Source of the DNA: Beijerinckiaceae bacterium
GTDB taxonomy: Bacteria; Pseudomonadota; Alphaproteobacteria; Rhizobiales; Beijerinckiaceae
Direction of reading: 5' to 3'
Assembly: GCA_009773635.1 (NCBI GenBank)
Contig: WSYC01000003.1
Coordinates: 1-64,000 of the forward strand
DNA: 64,000 nucleotides
Position numbers and translations under genes: made by a program. Shown piece by piece: positions 18,015 through 26,712 of the stretch (the first letter of the stretch is position 1; every line of letters starts with the position of its first letter). The notes beneath the pieces are model-generated. The model made no database searches. It saw nothing but the letters and a program-made list of their open reading frames with translations, and was not told the DNA's origin.

Positions 18015-18785
18015 ATGCCCACCCTTCCCGCAATTTCCGTCACCGATCTCAACGTCAGCTTTGGCGCGGCGCATGTGCTGCGCGACGTTTCCTTCAGCGT
18101 GGCGAACGGCGAAAGCTTCGGGCTTGTCGGCGAATCCGGCTCCGGCAAATCGACCGTGCTGCGCGTCCTCTCGGGGCTTAATCCGGTCTGGAGCGGAGAC
18201 ATCGCCTTTGGCGAGACGGTTCACGCCAAGAAGCCGGCGAAAAGCTTCTTCCGGCAGGTCCAGATGGTGTTTCAGGACCCGTTTGCGAGCCTCCATCCGC
18301 GCATGACGATCGATGGCATCCTCGCGGAGCCGCTCGCGATCCACGGCATCGACCGGCCGGACGAGCGCATCGCCGGGGCGCTCCGGGATGTCGGCCTCGA
18401 TGAAGGCTTTCGCTTCCGCTATCCGCACCAGCTCTCGGGTGGACAGCGCCAGCGTGTCGCGATTGCCCGCGCGCTGGCGCTCGAACCCTCGGTGCTGCTG
18501 CTCGACGAGCCGACCTCGGCGCTGGATGTCTCCATTCAGGCCGAAGTGCTCAATCTCTTGCAGGACATCAAGCAGCAACGCAATCTGACGATGGTCATCG
18601 TCAGCCATAACCTCGCGGTGGTCGGGCATATGTGCAACCGCGTCGCGGTGATGAACGGCGGCAAAATCGTCGAGGAAACCGATATCGCGAGCCTCCGCGA
18701 GACCGGCGGGCGTGAGATCTATACCCGCGAGTTGCTCGCGGCCTCGCGCCGGGTCAGCCTGTCGGCGACACTGGGCGCGGCCTGA
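18015..18785 (+). CDS. Peptide-type ABC transporter ATPase (DppF-like)
   Basis: This is the second ATPase subunit (256 residues), starting one base after the previous stop. It has Walker [10 protein letters not shown], a Q-loop in [16 protein letters not shown], signature [15 protein letters not shown], Walker [12 protein letters not shown] and the H-loop in IVSHNLAVV. It pairs with the DppD-like subunit in one transporter. It is short for DppF and near NikE in length, so an import substrate other than dipeptides is possible. Confidence 0.9.
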   Translation: MPTLPAISVTDLNVSFGAAHVLRDVSFSVANGESFGLVGESGSGKSTVLRVLSGLNPVWSGDIAFGETVHAKKPAKSFFRQVQMVFQDPFASLHPRMTIDGILAEPLAIHGIDRPDERIAGALRDVGLDEGFRFRYPHQLSGGQRQRVAIARALALEPSVLLLDEPTSALDVSIQAEVLNLLQDIKQQRNLTMVIVSHNLAVVGHMCNRVAVMNGGKIVEETDIASLRETGGREIYTRELLAASRRVSLSATLGAA

Positions 18786-18871
18786 AGTCGGCAACCTGAA
18801 ATCGGGTGGCGCAGGCGCTTTGCCTGTGCAGGATCGGCGTGAACGGCTTTATCGACGCTGAAGGGGCCCGC

Positions 18872-19126
18872 ATGCAGGATTTCAAAACCGACGAAGCCCG
18901 CTGGCTGGCTGTTGCGTCCCGCGATCACGCGGCCGATGGTGCGTTCTGGTATGGCGTACGGACAACCGGGGTCTTCTGCCGGCCATCGTGCCCCTCACGG
19001 GCCGCAAAACGTGAGAATGTCACGTTTTACACCGGCATTGCCGAGGCCGAAGCGCGCGGCTTCCGGGCCTGCCTGCGCTGTCGGCCTCTCGAAGCTGCGC
19101 GGGTTGTCCCCGATTTCCCCATGTAA
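18872..19126 (+). CDS. Stand-alone Ada zinc-binding (methylphosphotriester repair) domain
   Basis: This 84-residue protein consists only of the N-terminal Ada domain. It has the four zinc cysteines in order, FCRPSCPSR (two Cys) and CLRCRP (two Cys), together with the typical WYGVRTTGVFCRP run. In Ada, the first cysteine accepts a methyl group from DNA phosphotriesters and activates the AraC-type domain. Here the frame stops 12 residues after the last cysteine, with no AraC, AlkA or MGMT module downstream. Either it is a genuine mini-Ada or a truncated ada gene. ATG 18872 is preferred; a start at 18806 would add a non-homologous stretch. No strong ribosome site is seen. Confidence 0.7.
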   Translation: MQDFKTDEARWLAVASRDHAADGAFWYGVRTTGVFCRPSCPSRAAKRENVTFYTGIAEAEARGFRACLRCRPLEAARVVPDFPM

Positions 19127-19130
19127 TCTG

Positions 19131-19141
19131 CTGCACTGCAA
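19131..19141. promoter_or_regulatory. PhaR-like site CTGC-ACT-GCAA upstream of phaZ
   Basis: The site matches seven of eight fixed positions of the CTGC-N3/4-GCAG element that I recall for the PHA regulator PhaR in Paracoccus. It lies just upstream of the candidate phaZ -35 box. The role is inferred from position and similarity. Confidence 0.35.
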
Positions 19142-19148
19142 AAATAAT

Positions 19149-19177
19149 TTGCTCCTTGTTGACGACAGTCCTAGAAT
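19149..19177 (+). promoter_or_regulatory. Candidate phaZ promoter
   Basis: TTGCTC and TAGAAT are separated by 17 bases in an AT-rich stretch, about 115 bases before the phaZ start. This leaves a leader of roughly 110 bases. Confidence 0.4.
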
Positions 19178-19292
19178 TATCGCCTGCGTTTGCCTGCAAT
19201 GTCCAAAGTCGAATTGGTCTCTTAACGGGCCGGTGCGACAATGATGCAGTTTCGCAAGATGCGGATCGACGACGCCGAAAGGGCTTCCGGAT

Positions 19293-20573
19293 ATGCAGAA
19301 GAGCGGATACTTCTTTTACGAGGCCATGCACGCTGTGCTCGGACCGGCGCGTGCCGCGAGCGATGCCGTCGGCCTCTTCTATCGCAACCCGATGAACCCG
19401 ATTTCGCACACACCCTACGGCCGGTCGATTTCGGCCGCCTGCGAACTCTTCGAGCGCACCACGCGCCGCTATGGCAAGCCGGCCTTCGATCTTCCGACCA
19501 CGGTTGTCGAGGGCGTGACGGCCAGCGTGATCGAACGCGTTGTCTGGCAGAACACCTTCTGCAACCTCATCCATTTTGACCGCAACATGCCGACAGGTGC
19601 AAGACCGCAATCGAAGCTGCTGATCGTCGCGCCGATGTCCGGCCATTTCGCCACGCTTCTGCGCGGCACGGTCGAGGCCTTCCTGCCAAGTCATGAGGTC
19701 TACATTACCGATTGGGTCGACGCGCGCCTCGTGCCGATGAGTGCCGGCGGCTTCGATCTCGATGACTACATCGACTACGTGAAGGACATGATCCGCGCTC
19801 TCGGCCCGGATGTGCATGTTCTCGCGGTCTGTCAGCCGTCGGTGCCGGTCGCGGCGGCGATCGCCCGTCTCGAAGCCGAGGACGACCCCTGCATTCCCCG
19901 TTCGATGATCCTGATGGGCGGCCCGATCGATACCCGCGAGAGCCCGACCGAGGTCAACAAGCTCGCGCAGAAGCGCGGCATCGAGTGGTTCAAGAAGCAT
20001 TGCATCGCGCGCGTGCCTTTCCCGCATCCGGGCATCATGCGCGAGGTTTATCCGGGCTATCTCCAGCTCTCCGGCTTCATGGCGATGAACCTCGACCGCC
20101 ACATGACCGCGCATTGGGACATGTTCAACCATCTCGTCGCCAACGACGGCGATTCCGCCGAAAAGCACCGCGATTTCTACGACGAGTACATGGCGGTGAT
20201 GGATCTGACGGCCGAATTCTACCTCCAGACCGTCGATGTCGTCTTCGTCAAGCATTCGCTGCCGAAGGGCGAGATGATGCATCGCGACCAGCCGGTCGAC
20301 CTCGGCGCGATCCGCCGCTGCGCGCTGATGACGGTCGAGGGCGAGAACGACGATATCTCCGGCGTCGGCCAGACCAAGGCCACCCACGCACTGTGCAGGA
20401 ACCTGCCGGCCGAAAAGCACCTCTACCACCTCCAGAAGGATGTGGGGCACTACGGCGTGTTCAACGGCTCGCGCTTCAGGAAGCATATCGCGCCGGCCAT
20501 CGTCGATTTCACGGCAGCCCAGTCCGCTGCCGCTGTCCAGCCGATCAAGCGCAAGCTGAGCGCGGTGCGCTGA
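19293..20573 (+). CDS. phaZ: Intracellular polyhydroxyalkanoate (PHB) depolymerase
   Basis: This enzyme (426 residues) mobilises stored PHB granules to hydroxybutyrate units. It is of the intracellular PhaZ type with a cysteine nucleophile: C180 in AVCQPSVP replaces the serine of the lipase box. The acid and base are placed in EGENDDISG and DVGHYGVFNG, matching the family catalytic triad. The N-terminus (YEAMHAVLGPARAASD) is typical of alphaproteobacterial PhaZ. There is no signal peptide, fitting a cytosolic granule location. A PhaR-like site and promoter lie upstream. The PHA synthesis genes are not in this window. Confidence 0.93.
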   Translation: MQKSGYFFYEAMHAVLGPARAASDAVGLFYRNPMNPISHTPYGRSISAACELFERTTRRYGKPAFDLPTTVVEGVTASVIERVVWQNTFCNLIHFDRNMPTGARPQSKLLIVAPMSGHFATLLRGTVEAFLPSHEVYITDWVDARLVPMSAGGFDLDDYIDYVKDMIRALGPDVHVLAVCQPSVPVAAAIARLEAEDDPCIPRSMILMGGPIDTRESPTEVNKLAQKRGIEWFKKHCIARVPFPHPGIMREVYPGYLQLSGFMAMNLDRHMTAHWDMFNHLVANDGDSAEKHRDFYDEYMAVMDLTAEFYLQTVDVVFVKHSLPKGEMMHRDQPVDLGAIRRCALMTVEGENDDISGVGQTKATHALCRNLPAEKHLYHLQKDVGHYGVFNGSRFRKHIAPAIVDFTAAQSAAAVQPIKRKLSAVR

Positions 20574-20576
20574 CCC

Positions 20577-20632
20577 GTCGCCGAGAGCATACCTTGCCCG
20601 AATCCGCTATGCTGGCCAGGTGATTCGGCGAC
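20577..20632. terminator. Two-tier hairpin after phaZ
   Basis: An outer 8-bp stem GTCGCCGA/TCGGCGAC encloses an inner 6-bp stem AGCATA/TATGCT. It starts four bases after the phaZ stop and ends before the next gene's leader. There is no T-tail, so factor-independent termination is uncertain. Confidence 0.35.
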
Positions 20633-20683
20633 AATGGCGCGCCTGCGAGCCTTGGTGTCGCAGCCGCCCTGACGGAGAGGCGC

Positions 20684-21454
20684 TTGGCAGGCCGGGGGTT
20701 TTTCGATTTTCTGCGCCCGGTCCGGCCTACCCGGAGCCCGGCGCCCGAAGCGCTTTTCATCGACTGCGACGGCGCGGCCCTGCGCGTTGACGTGCGCGTA
20801 CGCGACAACGCCCGCCGCATGATCCTGCGGATCGACCGGCGCACCGGCTCGCCCTCACTCACATTGCCCCGCGGCATCGGCAAGCTCCGGGCCGAGCGGT
20901 TTCTTGTCGAACACCTCGGCTGGATCAGCGCGCGGCTCAAGGCGCGACCCCAACGGACGCGCTTTCTCGATGGCGCGGAAATCCCGGTGCGGGGAGAACC
21001 ATGCCGGATCACCCATCGCACGCCGTTTCGCGGTGAAACACGCGTCGAGACAATCGACGGCCAGCGCCTGCTGATCGTGCACGGCGATCCCGCGCATCTC
21101 GCCGGGCGCGTCGAGCGCTTTCTGAAGGCGGAAGCCCAACGCGATCTCGGGGAAGCCGTCGCCCGCCACGCACAGGCTCTCGGCGTCAGCATCGGGCGCA
21201 TCACGATCAAGGATACCCGGAGCCGCTGGGGTTCGTGCTCGGCGCGTGGCGATCTGGCGTTTTCGTGGCGACTCATCCTCGCACCGCCGCTGGTGCTGGA
21301 TTATCTTGCCGCGCACGAGGTTGCGCACAGGCTGGAAATGAACCATTCCATCCGCTATTGGCGGAATGTCGCCAGAATCTTTCCCGATTTTCGCAACGCC
21401 GAAACCTGGCTCACCCGCAATGGCGCGAGCCTTCATCTCTACGGCGGCATCTGA
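20684..21454 (+). CDS. YgjP-like zinc metalloprotease (M48-type, DUF45)
   Basis: This predicted cytosolic metallopeptidase has 256 residues. The HEXXH zinc motif is seen in AAHEVAHRLEMNHSIRYW, with the conserved MNHS and tryptophan that mark the YgjP family. Upstream, DTRSRWGSCSARGDLAFSWR is another family block. TTG 20684 is used because GGAGAGG lies three bases upstream and no ATG occurs before residue 45. Substrate and role are poorly known for the family. It is followed after about 60 bases by a drug exporter gene on the same strand. Confidence 0.82.
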   Translation: MAGRGFFDFLRPVRPTRSPAPEALFIDCDGAALRVDVRVRDNARRMILRIDRRTGSPSLTLPRGIGKLRAERFLVEHLGWISARLKARPQRTRFLDGAEIPVRGEPCRITHRTPFRGETRVETIDGQRLLIVHGDPAHLAGRVERFLKAEAQRDLGEAVARHAQALGVSIGRITIKDTRSRWGSCSARGDLAFSWRLILAPPLVLDYLAAHEVAHRLEMNHSIRYWRNVARIFPDFRNAETWLTRNGASLHLYGGI

Positions 21455-21515
21455 GGCCGTCTTTCCCGCGCCTGCCTGAATACCGGCGCCGCGCACCTGA
21501 CGGATCGGATACCTC

Positions 21516-22724
21516 GTGGCTCGCCTTGCCCCCGGAACTTTTGCGCTGACCATCCTGCTCGGCATCCTGACCGCGCTCGGGCCACTCTCGACCGATCTCT
21601 ACCTGCCTTCGCTGCCGGCGATCGCGCGCTATTTCGAGGTTTCGAGCGGGCAGGCGCAGCTGACACTCTCGGCCTATCTCATCGGCTACGGCATCGGCCT
21701 GCCGCTCTATGGACCGCTTTCAGACCGGCAAGGCCGCAAGAAAGTGCTGATGGCCGGCCTCATTCTTTACGGGGTCGCCAATGCGCTGTCCTCGCTGGCG
21801 CCTTCGCTGGAGGTGCTCATCGCCAGCCGCCTGCTGCAGGGGCTCGGTGCGGCCGGGCCGCTCGTCATCGTCCGCGCCATCGTCCGGGACCTCTATGAAG
21901 GGCGGCGGGCGGCGCAGGAACTCGCGCGCATGGGGTCGATCATGGGCGTCGTCCCGGCCATCGCGCCGGTTCTGGGGGTCCTGCTGGAGCTTGGCTTCGG
22001 CTGGCGCGCGAATTTTGTCGGCACCAGCCTGCTGGCGATCGGGCTGGCACTCTGGGCCGCAGCCAAACTGCCGGAAACGTTGACGGAGCGTCTTCTCGCG
22101 CCGTTCAGCCTTCGGGTTGTGCTCGGCGGTTTTGCGGGACTGTTGACCGACAGGCGCTTTTTGCCCTTCGGCCTTATGGCCTCAGCGACCTACACGGGCC
22201 TCTTCGCTTTCATTTCAGGATCGAGCTTCATCTACCAGCTGCATTTCGGCGTGACGCCCTTTGCCTTCGCCCTCGCCTTCGTTCTGATGGTGACCGGCTA
22301 TATCGGTGGCAGCTACGTTTCGCAGCGCCTTGCGATGCGCCACGAGCCGCGCAGGCTGCTGCTCGCCGGCGCACTGCTGCAGGCCGGCGGTGGGCTCTTG
22401 ATGCTGGCCGCTGTGCTGGCCTTGCCCCCGGGTCCCTGGGCGATCACGCTGCCGATGATGCTCTATTCGGCCGGCGTCGGGTTCTCGCTACCCCAAAGCA
22501 TGGCCGCTGCCATGCTGCCGTTCCCGGAGCGGGCGGGGGCGGTGTCCTCGCTGCTGGGCATCTTCCAGACCGGGTTTGCGGCGATCGTTGGCACCATCGT
22601 CGGTGCCTTTATCGATCGCGGCCCTCTCGTATTGGCCGGAACGATCGCGCTGTTCGGCTGTGTGGCGCTCGCGATCTATCCGTTTATCCGGCAGGTCTTA
22701 ACCGCCAAACAGGCGACTGAGTAA
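21516..22724 (+). CDS. Bcr/CflA-family MFS drug exporter
   Basis: This 12-helix major facilitator (402 residues) starts at GTG 21516. It shows the Bcr/CflA hallmarks LGPLSTDLYLPSLPAI in helix 1, the motif-A loop GPLSDRQGRKKVL between helices 2 and 3, and RLLQGLGAAGPLVIVRAIVRD in helix 4. These proton-coupled exporters handle bicyclomycin, chloramphenicol or sulfonamides, and some export cysteine. The substrate is not decidable here. Its 3' end overlaps the convergent PBP gene by 27 bases. Confidence 0.88.
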   Translation: MARLAPGTFALTILLGILTALGPLSTDLYLPSLPAIARYFEVSSGQAQLTLSAYLIGYGIGLPLYGPLSDRQGRKKVLMAGLILYGVANALSSLAPSLEVLIASRLLQGLGAAGPLVIVRAIVRDLYEGRRAAQELARMGSIMGVVPAIAPVLGVLLELGFGWRANFVGTSLLAIGLALWAAAKLPETLTERLLAPFSLRVVLGGFAGLLTDRRFLPFGLMASATYTGLFAFISGSSFIYQLHFGVTPFAFALAFVLMVTGYIGGSYVSQRLAMRHEPRRLLLAGALLQAGGGLLMLAAVLALPPGPWAITLPMMLYSAGVGFSLPQSMAAAMLPFPERAGAVSSLLGIFQTGFAAIVGTIVGAFIDRGPLVLAGTIALFGCVALAIYPFIRQVLTAKQATE

Positions 22725-24815
22725 CCCGCGCTCCTTGGCCGATGGGCCTTCCCACGCGCCGGGATTGTCATTGCCGCGCGAGGGTGGCGGGGCAGCTGGC
22801 TGGGTCTGCCCGCCCGTGAGGATCGACATCAGCCCGCCGCCTGAATCCGTGCCCGGCAGGTTCTGCGCCGGCAGTCCCTTGTGGGCGTTGCGCATGAAAT
22901 CCGCCCAGACCTCTGCCGGCAGGCCGGAGCCCGTGACCTTCTTCATGGGGTCGCCGTCGTCATTACCGACCCAGACCGCCGCCACGAGATTGGCGGTGTA
23001 GCCGACGAACCAGGCATCGCGATGCTCCTGCGTCGTGCCGGTTTTGCCGGCGGCGGGATAGCCGGGGATATCGGATTTCCGCGCCGTGCCATTGACGAGC
23101 GTTTCGCGCATCATCCGGTTGAGCTGGCCGATGATCGCGGGGTCGGCGACCGGTCCGAGCGTTTGCGGCTGGCGGCGGTAGATGACCTTGCCATCCGTGC
23201 CCTTGACCTCGAGAATCGCGTGCGGGATTACCCCCGTGCCGCCGTTGGCGAAGGCAGCATAGGCCGAGGTCATCTCCAGCGGCGAGACCTCGGAGGTGCC
23301 GAGCGCCAGCGATTCATTCGCCTTGAGCGGCGAGTGGATGCCAAGCCGCTGTGCTGTGCGCGCGACAACTTTCGGCCCGACCTCGACATTGAGCTTCACC
23401 GCGATGGTGTTGAGCGACATTGCCAGTGCCTGCGTCAACGTGACCGCACCGAAATACTCATGGGTGTAGTTCTCCGGCTTCCAGCCGCGGATATTGATCG
23501 GCGCATCCTCGCGCACGGTATCCGGCGTCAGGCCCTTTTCGAGCGCGGCGAGATAGACGAAGGGCTTGAATGAGGACCCCGGTTGGCGTTTTGCCGCCAC
23601 CGCGCGGTTGAACTGGCTCTGCGCATAATCGCGCCCGCCGAGCATCGCGCGCACCGCGCCATCGGGTGTCATCGCAACCAACGCCACCTGCTCGACATTC
23701 TGTTTGAGGCGCTTGGGCTCGAAAGCCGTTGCAATTGTCCGCTCCGCCAGCGCCTGAAGCTTCGGATCGAGCGTCGTTTTGACCACAATATCCTTCTCGA
23801 CCGCGCCGATGTGATCATCCAGCACATCCATGATCCAGTCGGCGACGTAATTGCCGGCACCGGGCCGCGAGCGCTTCTTCGCATCCGCCGTGTTGGTTTT
23901 CGCGAGCTTGGCCATCTCTGCGGTCGCAAACCCCTGATCGACCATCCGCGCGAGCACCAGCGCCGCACGCTCCGCCGCGCCTTCCGGGTTGCGGTTTGGC
24001 GCAAGCCGCGAGGGCGATTGCACGAGCCCTGCGAGCACCGCCGCCTCGCCGAGGCTGACGGCGCGCGCGGATTTGCCGAAGAATTTCTGGCTGGCAGCCT
24101 CGATGCCATAGGCCCCCGCGCCGAAATAGACGCGGTTCATGTAGAGTTCGAGGATCTGATCCTTCGAGTAGTTGCGTTCCAGCCAGAGCGCGAGCAGCGC
24201 CTCCTGCGCCTTGCGGGAGAGCGTGCGCTCCTGCGTGAGGAAGATGTTTTTCGCCAGCTGCTGCGTCAGGGTTGAGCCGCCCTGCTCCATCCGGCGCGAG
24301 GTCAGGTTCTTGACAACGGCACGCGCGAGGCCAAGCGGATCGATGCCGAAATGCTGGTAGAACCGGTGATCCTCGATCGCGACAAAGGCTTTGCCGACAT
24401 AAGCCGGCAACTCGCCAATCGGCACAGCCGAGCCGCCGGTTTCGCCGCGATTGGCAATCAACGTGCCATCCGCCGCGAGAATCGCGATGTTCGGCGGCCG
24501 CTTGGGCACCGCGAGCTGGTCGATCGGCGGCAACTTCATCGCGAAATAGGCAATCACGCCGCCAACAGCGACGAGGCCCCAGAGCGCCAGAATGAAACTC
24601 CAAAACCCGCGCCCGCCGGAGGAGCGGCGGCGCGAGCGGCGGTCATTCGGTGCTTTGCCGCGCGGGTGACGGGTTGAGGGCTCTGGCCTGCGGGGCGTGC
24701 GCGATCGCGACGGCCGGTCCTCAGCGGAAACCCTGAGGTCACCGCTGTCCCTGCCGCCGAAATCATCCTCGAAGCGCGGCTCGTGGCGCTCCCGTTGTCG
24801 CTGCCCCCTGGCCAT
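22698..24815 (-). CDS. Class A penicillin-binding protein (PBP1A-type bifunctional)
   Basis: This 705-residue peptidoglycan synthase has a disordered, arginine-rich cytoplasmic head (about 1-70), one membrane helix (about 75-95), a GT51 glycosyltransferase domain and a transpeptidase domain. The glycosyltransferase shows catalytic E148 in IEDHRFYQHFG, plus GGSTLTQQLAKN and RKAQEALLALWLE. The transpeptidase has S414 in GSSFK, an SLN motif in MSLNTIAV and KTGTT. It polymerises and cross-links murein in the periplasm. The glycine/proline-rich tail has no obvious domain. ATG 24815 is preferred to the GTG two codons upstream. It converges on the MFS gene with a 27-base overlap. Confidence 0.92.
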   Translation of the reverse strand: MARGQRQRERHEPRFEDDFGGRDSGDLRVSAEDRPSRSRTPRRPEPSTRHPRGKAPNDRRSRRRSSGGRGFWSFILALWGLVAVGGVIAYFAMKLPPIDQLAVPKRPPNIAILAADGTLIANRGETGGSAVPIGELPAYVGKAFVAIEDHRFYQHFGIDPLGLARAVVKNLTSRRMEQGGSTLTQQLAKNIFLTQERTLSRKAQEALLALWLERNYSKDQILELYMNRVYFGAGAYGIEAASQKFFGKSARAVSLGEAAVLAGLVQSPSRLAPNRNPEGAAERAALVLARMVDQGFATAEMAKLAKTNTADAKKRSRPGAGNYVADWIMDVLDDHIGAVEKDIVVKTTLDPKLQALAERTIATAFEPKRLKQNVEQVALVAMTPDGAVRAMLGGRDYAQSQFNRAVAAKRQPGSSFKPFVYLAALEKGLTPDTVREDAPINIRGWKPENYTHEYFGAVTLTQALAMSLNTIAVKLNVEVGPKVVARTAQRLGIHSPLKANESLALGTSEVSPLEMTSAYAAFANGGTGVIPHAILEVKGTDGKVIYRRQPQTLGPVADPAIIGQLNRMMRETLVNGTARKSDIPGYPAAGKTGTTQEHRDAWFVGYTANLVAAVWVGNDDGDPMKKVTGSGLPAEVWADFMRNAHKGLPAQNLPGTDSGGGLMSILTGGQTQPAAPPPSRGNDNPGAWEGPSAKERGLLSRLFGG

Positions 24816-24971
24816 TCTCACCCCGGACCAAGACCGACCCTACCGCACCCAAACGTGCGGCAGGCCGAATTCGTGCGGGAAACCATGCACGCCCGGCCTT
24901 AAGGGGAGGTTATTCACGCCGCAATCGCGCGTGGTTGGGGCCGAATTCGGGCGCGAATGTGGAGAATAGCG

Positions 24972-26711
24972 CTATTTCGACGCCTTTGCCTTCTCACGCA
25001 GGGCGGAAATCGTCGTCGAGGGCGTGATCGCCTCGGGATCGATGAAGCAATGCACGATCGCCGGTTTGCCGGAGGCCAAAGCGCGCTCGAACGCCGGTGC
25101 GAACTCCGCTGTCGTTCTCACCGTTTCGCCATGGCCGCCGAAGGCACGGGCATAGGCCGCGAAATCCGGGTTCTTCAGCGCCGTCGCCGAGACACGGCCG
25201 GGGTATTCCCGCTCCTGATGCATGCGGATGGTGCCGTACATGCCGTTATCGATCAGCACGACCACGATCGGCAGATCATACTGCACGGCCGTGGCAAACT
25301 CCTGTCCGTGCATCATGAAGCAGCCATCACCGGCAAAGCACACCACCGTCCGCTCCGGGAAGCGGCGCTTTGCACCAACGGCGGCCGGCAATCCATAGCC
25401 CATCGAGCCCGAGGTCGGCGCGGCCTGCGTGCCAAATTGCCGGAAACGATAGAAGCGGTGCAGCCACGTCGCGTAATTGCCCGCGCCATTGGTCATGATC
25501 GCATCCACCGGCAGCGTTTCGCGCAAGTAGGCCATCACCTCGCCCATCTGGAGCGCGCCGGGGATCGGCTTGGGTTCCGTCCAGCCTTCGAAGGACGCAT
25601 GCGCTTTGGTTGCTTCGCCCTCCCACGCCAGCGCGTTCGGCGGCTGCAAGCCTTCAAGCGCCGCACAGAAACTGCCGGCATCGGCATGAATGGCCTGCAC
25701 CGGCGCGTAGACACGGCCAAGCTCGCCGATATCGGCGTGGACATGGACAAGGCGGGAGCCATCGCCGGGGATATCGAGCAGCGAATAGCCCTGGCTTGGC
25801 ATTTCGCCGAGCCGCGCACCGATCGCGAGGATGAGATCGGCCTCCTCAAAGCGCTTCAGCAGCGCCGGGTTGGGGCCGATCCCGAGATCGCCGGCGAAAT
25901 TCGGGTGATCCGCTGGAAACAGCATCTGCCGGCGGAAACTCACGGCAACCGGCAGGTCGAACCGCTCGGAAAAACGCACGAGCGAGCGCACCGCGGCCTC
26001 ATCCCAGCGCGTGCCGCCAACGAGCACCATCGGCGATTTCGCGGCCCAGAGCCGCTTCTGGAGTTCCGCCATCTGGGACAGCGATGGCGCGGTGGGGACA
26101 GGCGCCACGAACGGGGCGTCCGCCACCTCGGCCAGCTCGACGAGCATATCCTCCGGCAGCGCGATCACCACCGGCCCGGGCCGCCCGGACATCGCGACAT
26201 GAAACGCGCGGCTGACGATTTCGGGAATGCGGCGGGGATCGTCGATCTCGGTCGCCCATTTGGTCATGGTGCCGAACACAGCGCGATAGTTCAGCTCCTG
26301 AAACGCCTCGCGCTCGCGCATCTCGCGCCCGATCTGCCCGACGAACAGGATCAGCGGGATCGAGTCCTGATGCGCGATATGGATGCCGGCGGAGGCATTG
26401 GTCGCCCCCGGGCCGCGCGTGACGAAGCAGATGCCGGGCCGCCCGGTGAGCCGGCCGACGGCATCCGCCATCATCGCCGCGCCGCCCTCCTGGCGGCAGA
26501 CCGTCACGCGGATTTTTGGGTGCTGTGTCGCAAAATCTTCACGCGAACCGGCTTCCACTTCGCTTGATTTTGCTTCGACATCGTGCAGGCTATCCAGCAC
26601 CGCGAGATAACTCTCGCCGGGCACGCAGAAGATGTCCGTCACCTCCTGCCTGATCAGCTGATCGACGAGGATTTGCGCGCCGGTGCGCGGCTTGATCGAG
26701 GCGTTCGACAT
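24972..26711 (-). CDS. Thiamine diphosphate-dependent enzyme (acetolactate synthase-like)
   Basis: This ThDP enzyme has 579 residues with three domains: an N-terminal Pyr domain with the catalytic-glutamate-type RQEGGAAMMADA, a central DHS-like domain, and a PP domain. The ThDP/Mg motif is GDGCFMMHGQEFATAVQYD, ending at the conserved NGMYGTIRMHQE. It resembles the large-subunit family of AHAS, glyoxylate carboligase and oxalyl-CoA decarboxylase. No ilvH-type small subunit is nearby, so a biosynthetic AHAS role is unlikely. The start is one base after the stop of the CoA-transferase gene, so the two are translationally coupled. The reaction is unknown. Confidence 0.85.
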   Translation of the reverse strand: MSNASIKPRTGAQILVDQLIRQEVTDIFCVPGESYLAVLDSLHDVEAKSSEVEAGSREDFATQHPKIRVTVCRQEGGAAMMADAVGRLTGRPGICFVTRGPGATNASAGIHIAHQDSIPLILFVGQIGREMREREAFQELNYRAVFGTMTKWATEIDDPRRIPEIVSRAFHVAMSGRPGPVVIALPEDMLVELAEVADAPFVAPVPTAPSLSQMAELQKRLWAAKSPMVLVGGTRWDEAAVRSLVRFSERFDLPVAVSFRRQMLFPADHPNFAGDLGIGPNPALLKRFEEADLILAIGARLGEMPSQGYSLLDIPGDGSRLVHVHADIGELGRVYAPVQAIHADAGSFCAALEGLQPPNALAWEGEATKAHASFEGWTEPKPIPGALQMGEVMAYLRETLPVDAIMTNGAGNYATWLHRFYRFRQFGTQAAPTSGSMGYGLPAAVGAKRRFPERTVVCFAGDGCFMMHGQEFATAVQYDLPIVVVLIDNGMYGTIRMHQEREYPGRVSATALKNPDFAAYARAFGGHGETVRTTAEFAPAFERALASGKPAIVHCFIDPEAITPSTTISALREKAKASK

Positions 26712-26712
26712 A

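Noticed and set aside
24957-26567. A plus-strand open frame of 536 codons opposite the ThDP enzyme
   Set aside because: The opposite strand has a clear ThDP-enzyme domain series; this frame is compositionally biased and without motifs.
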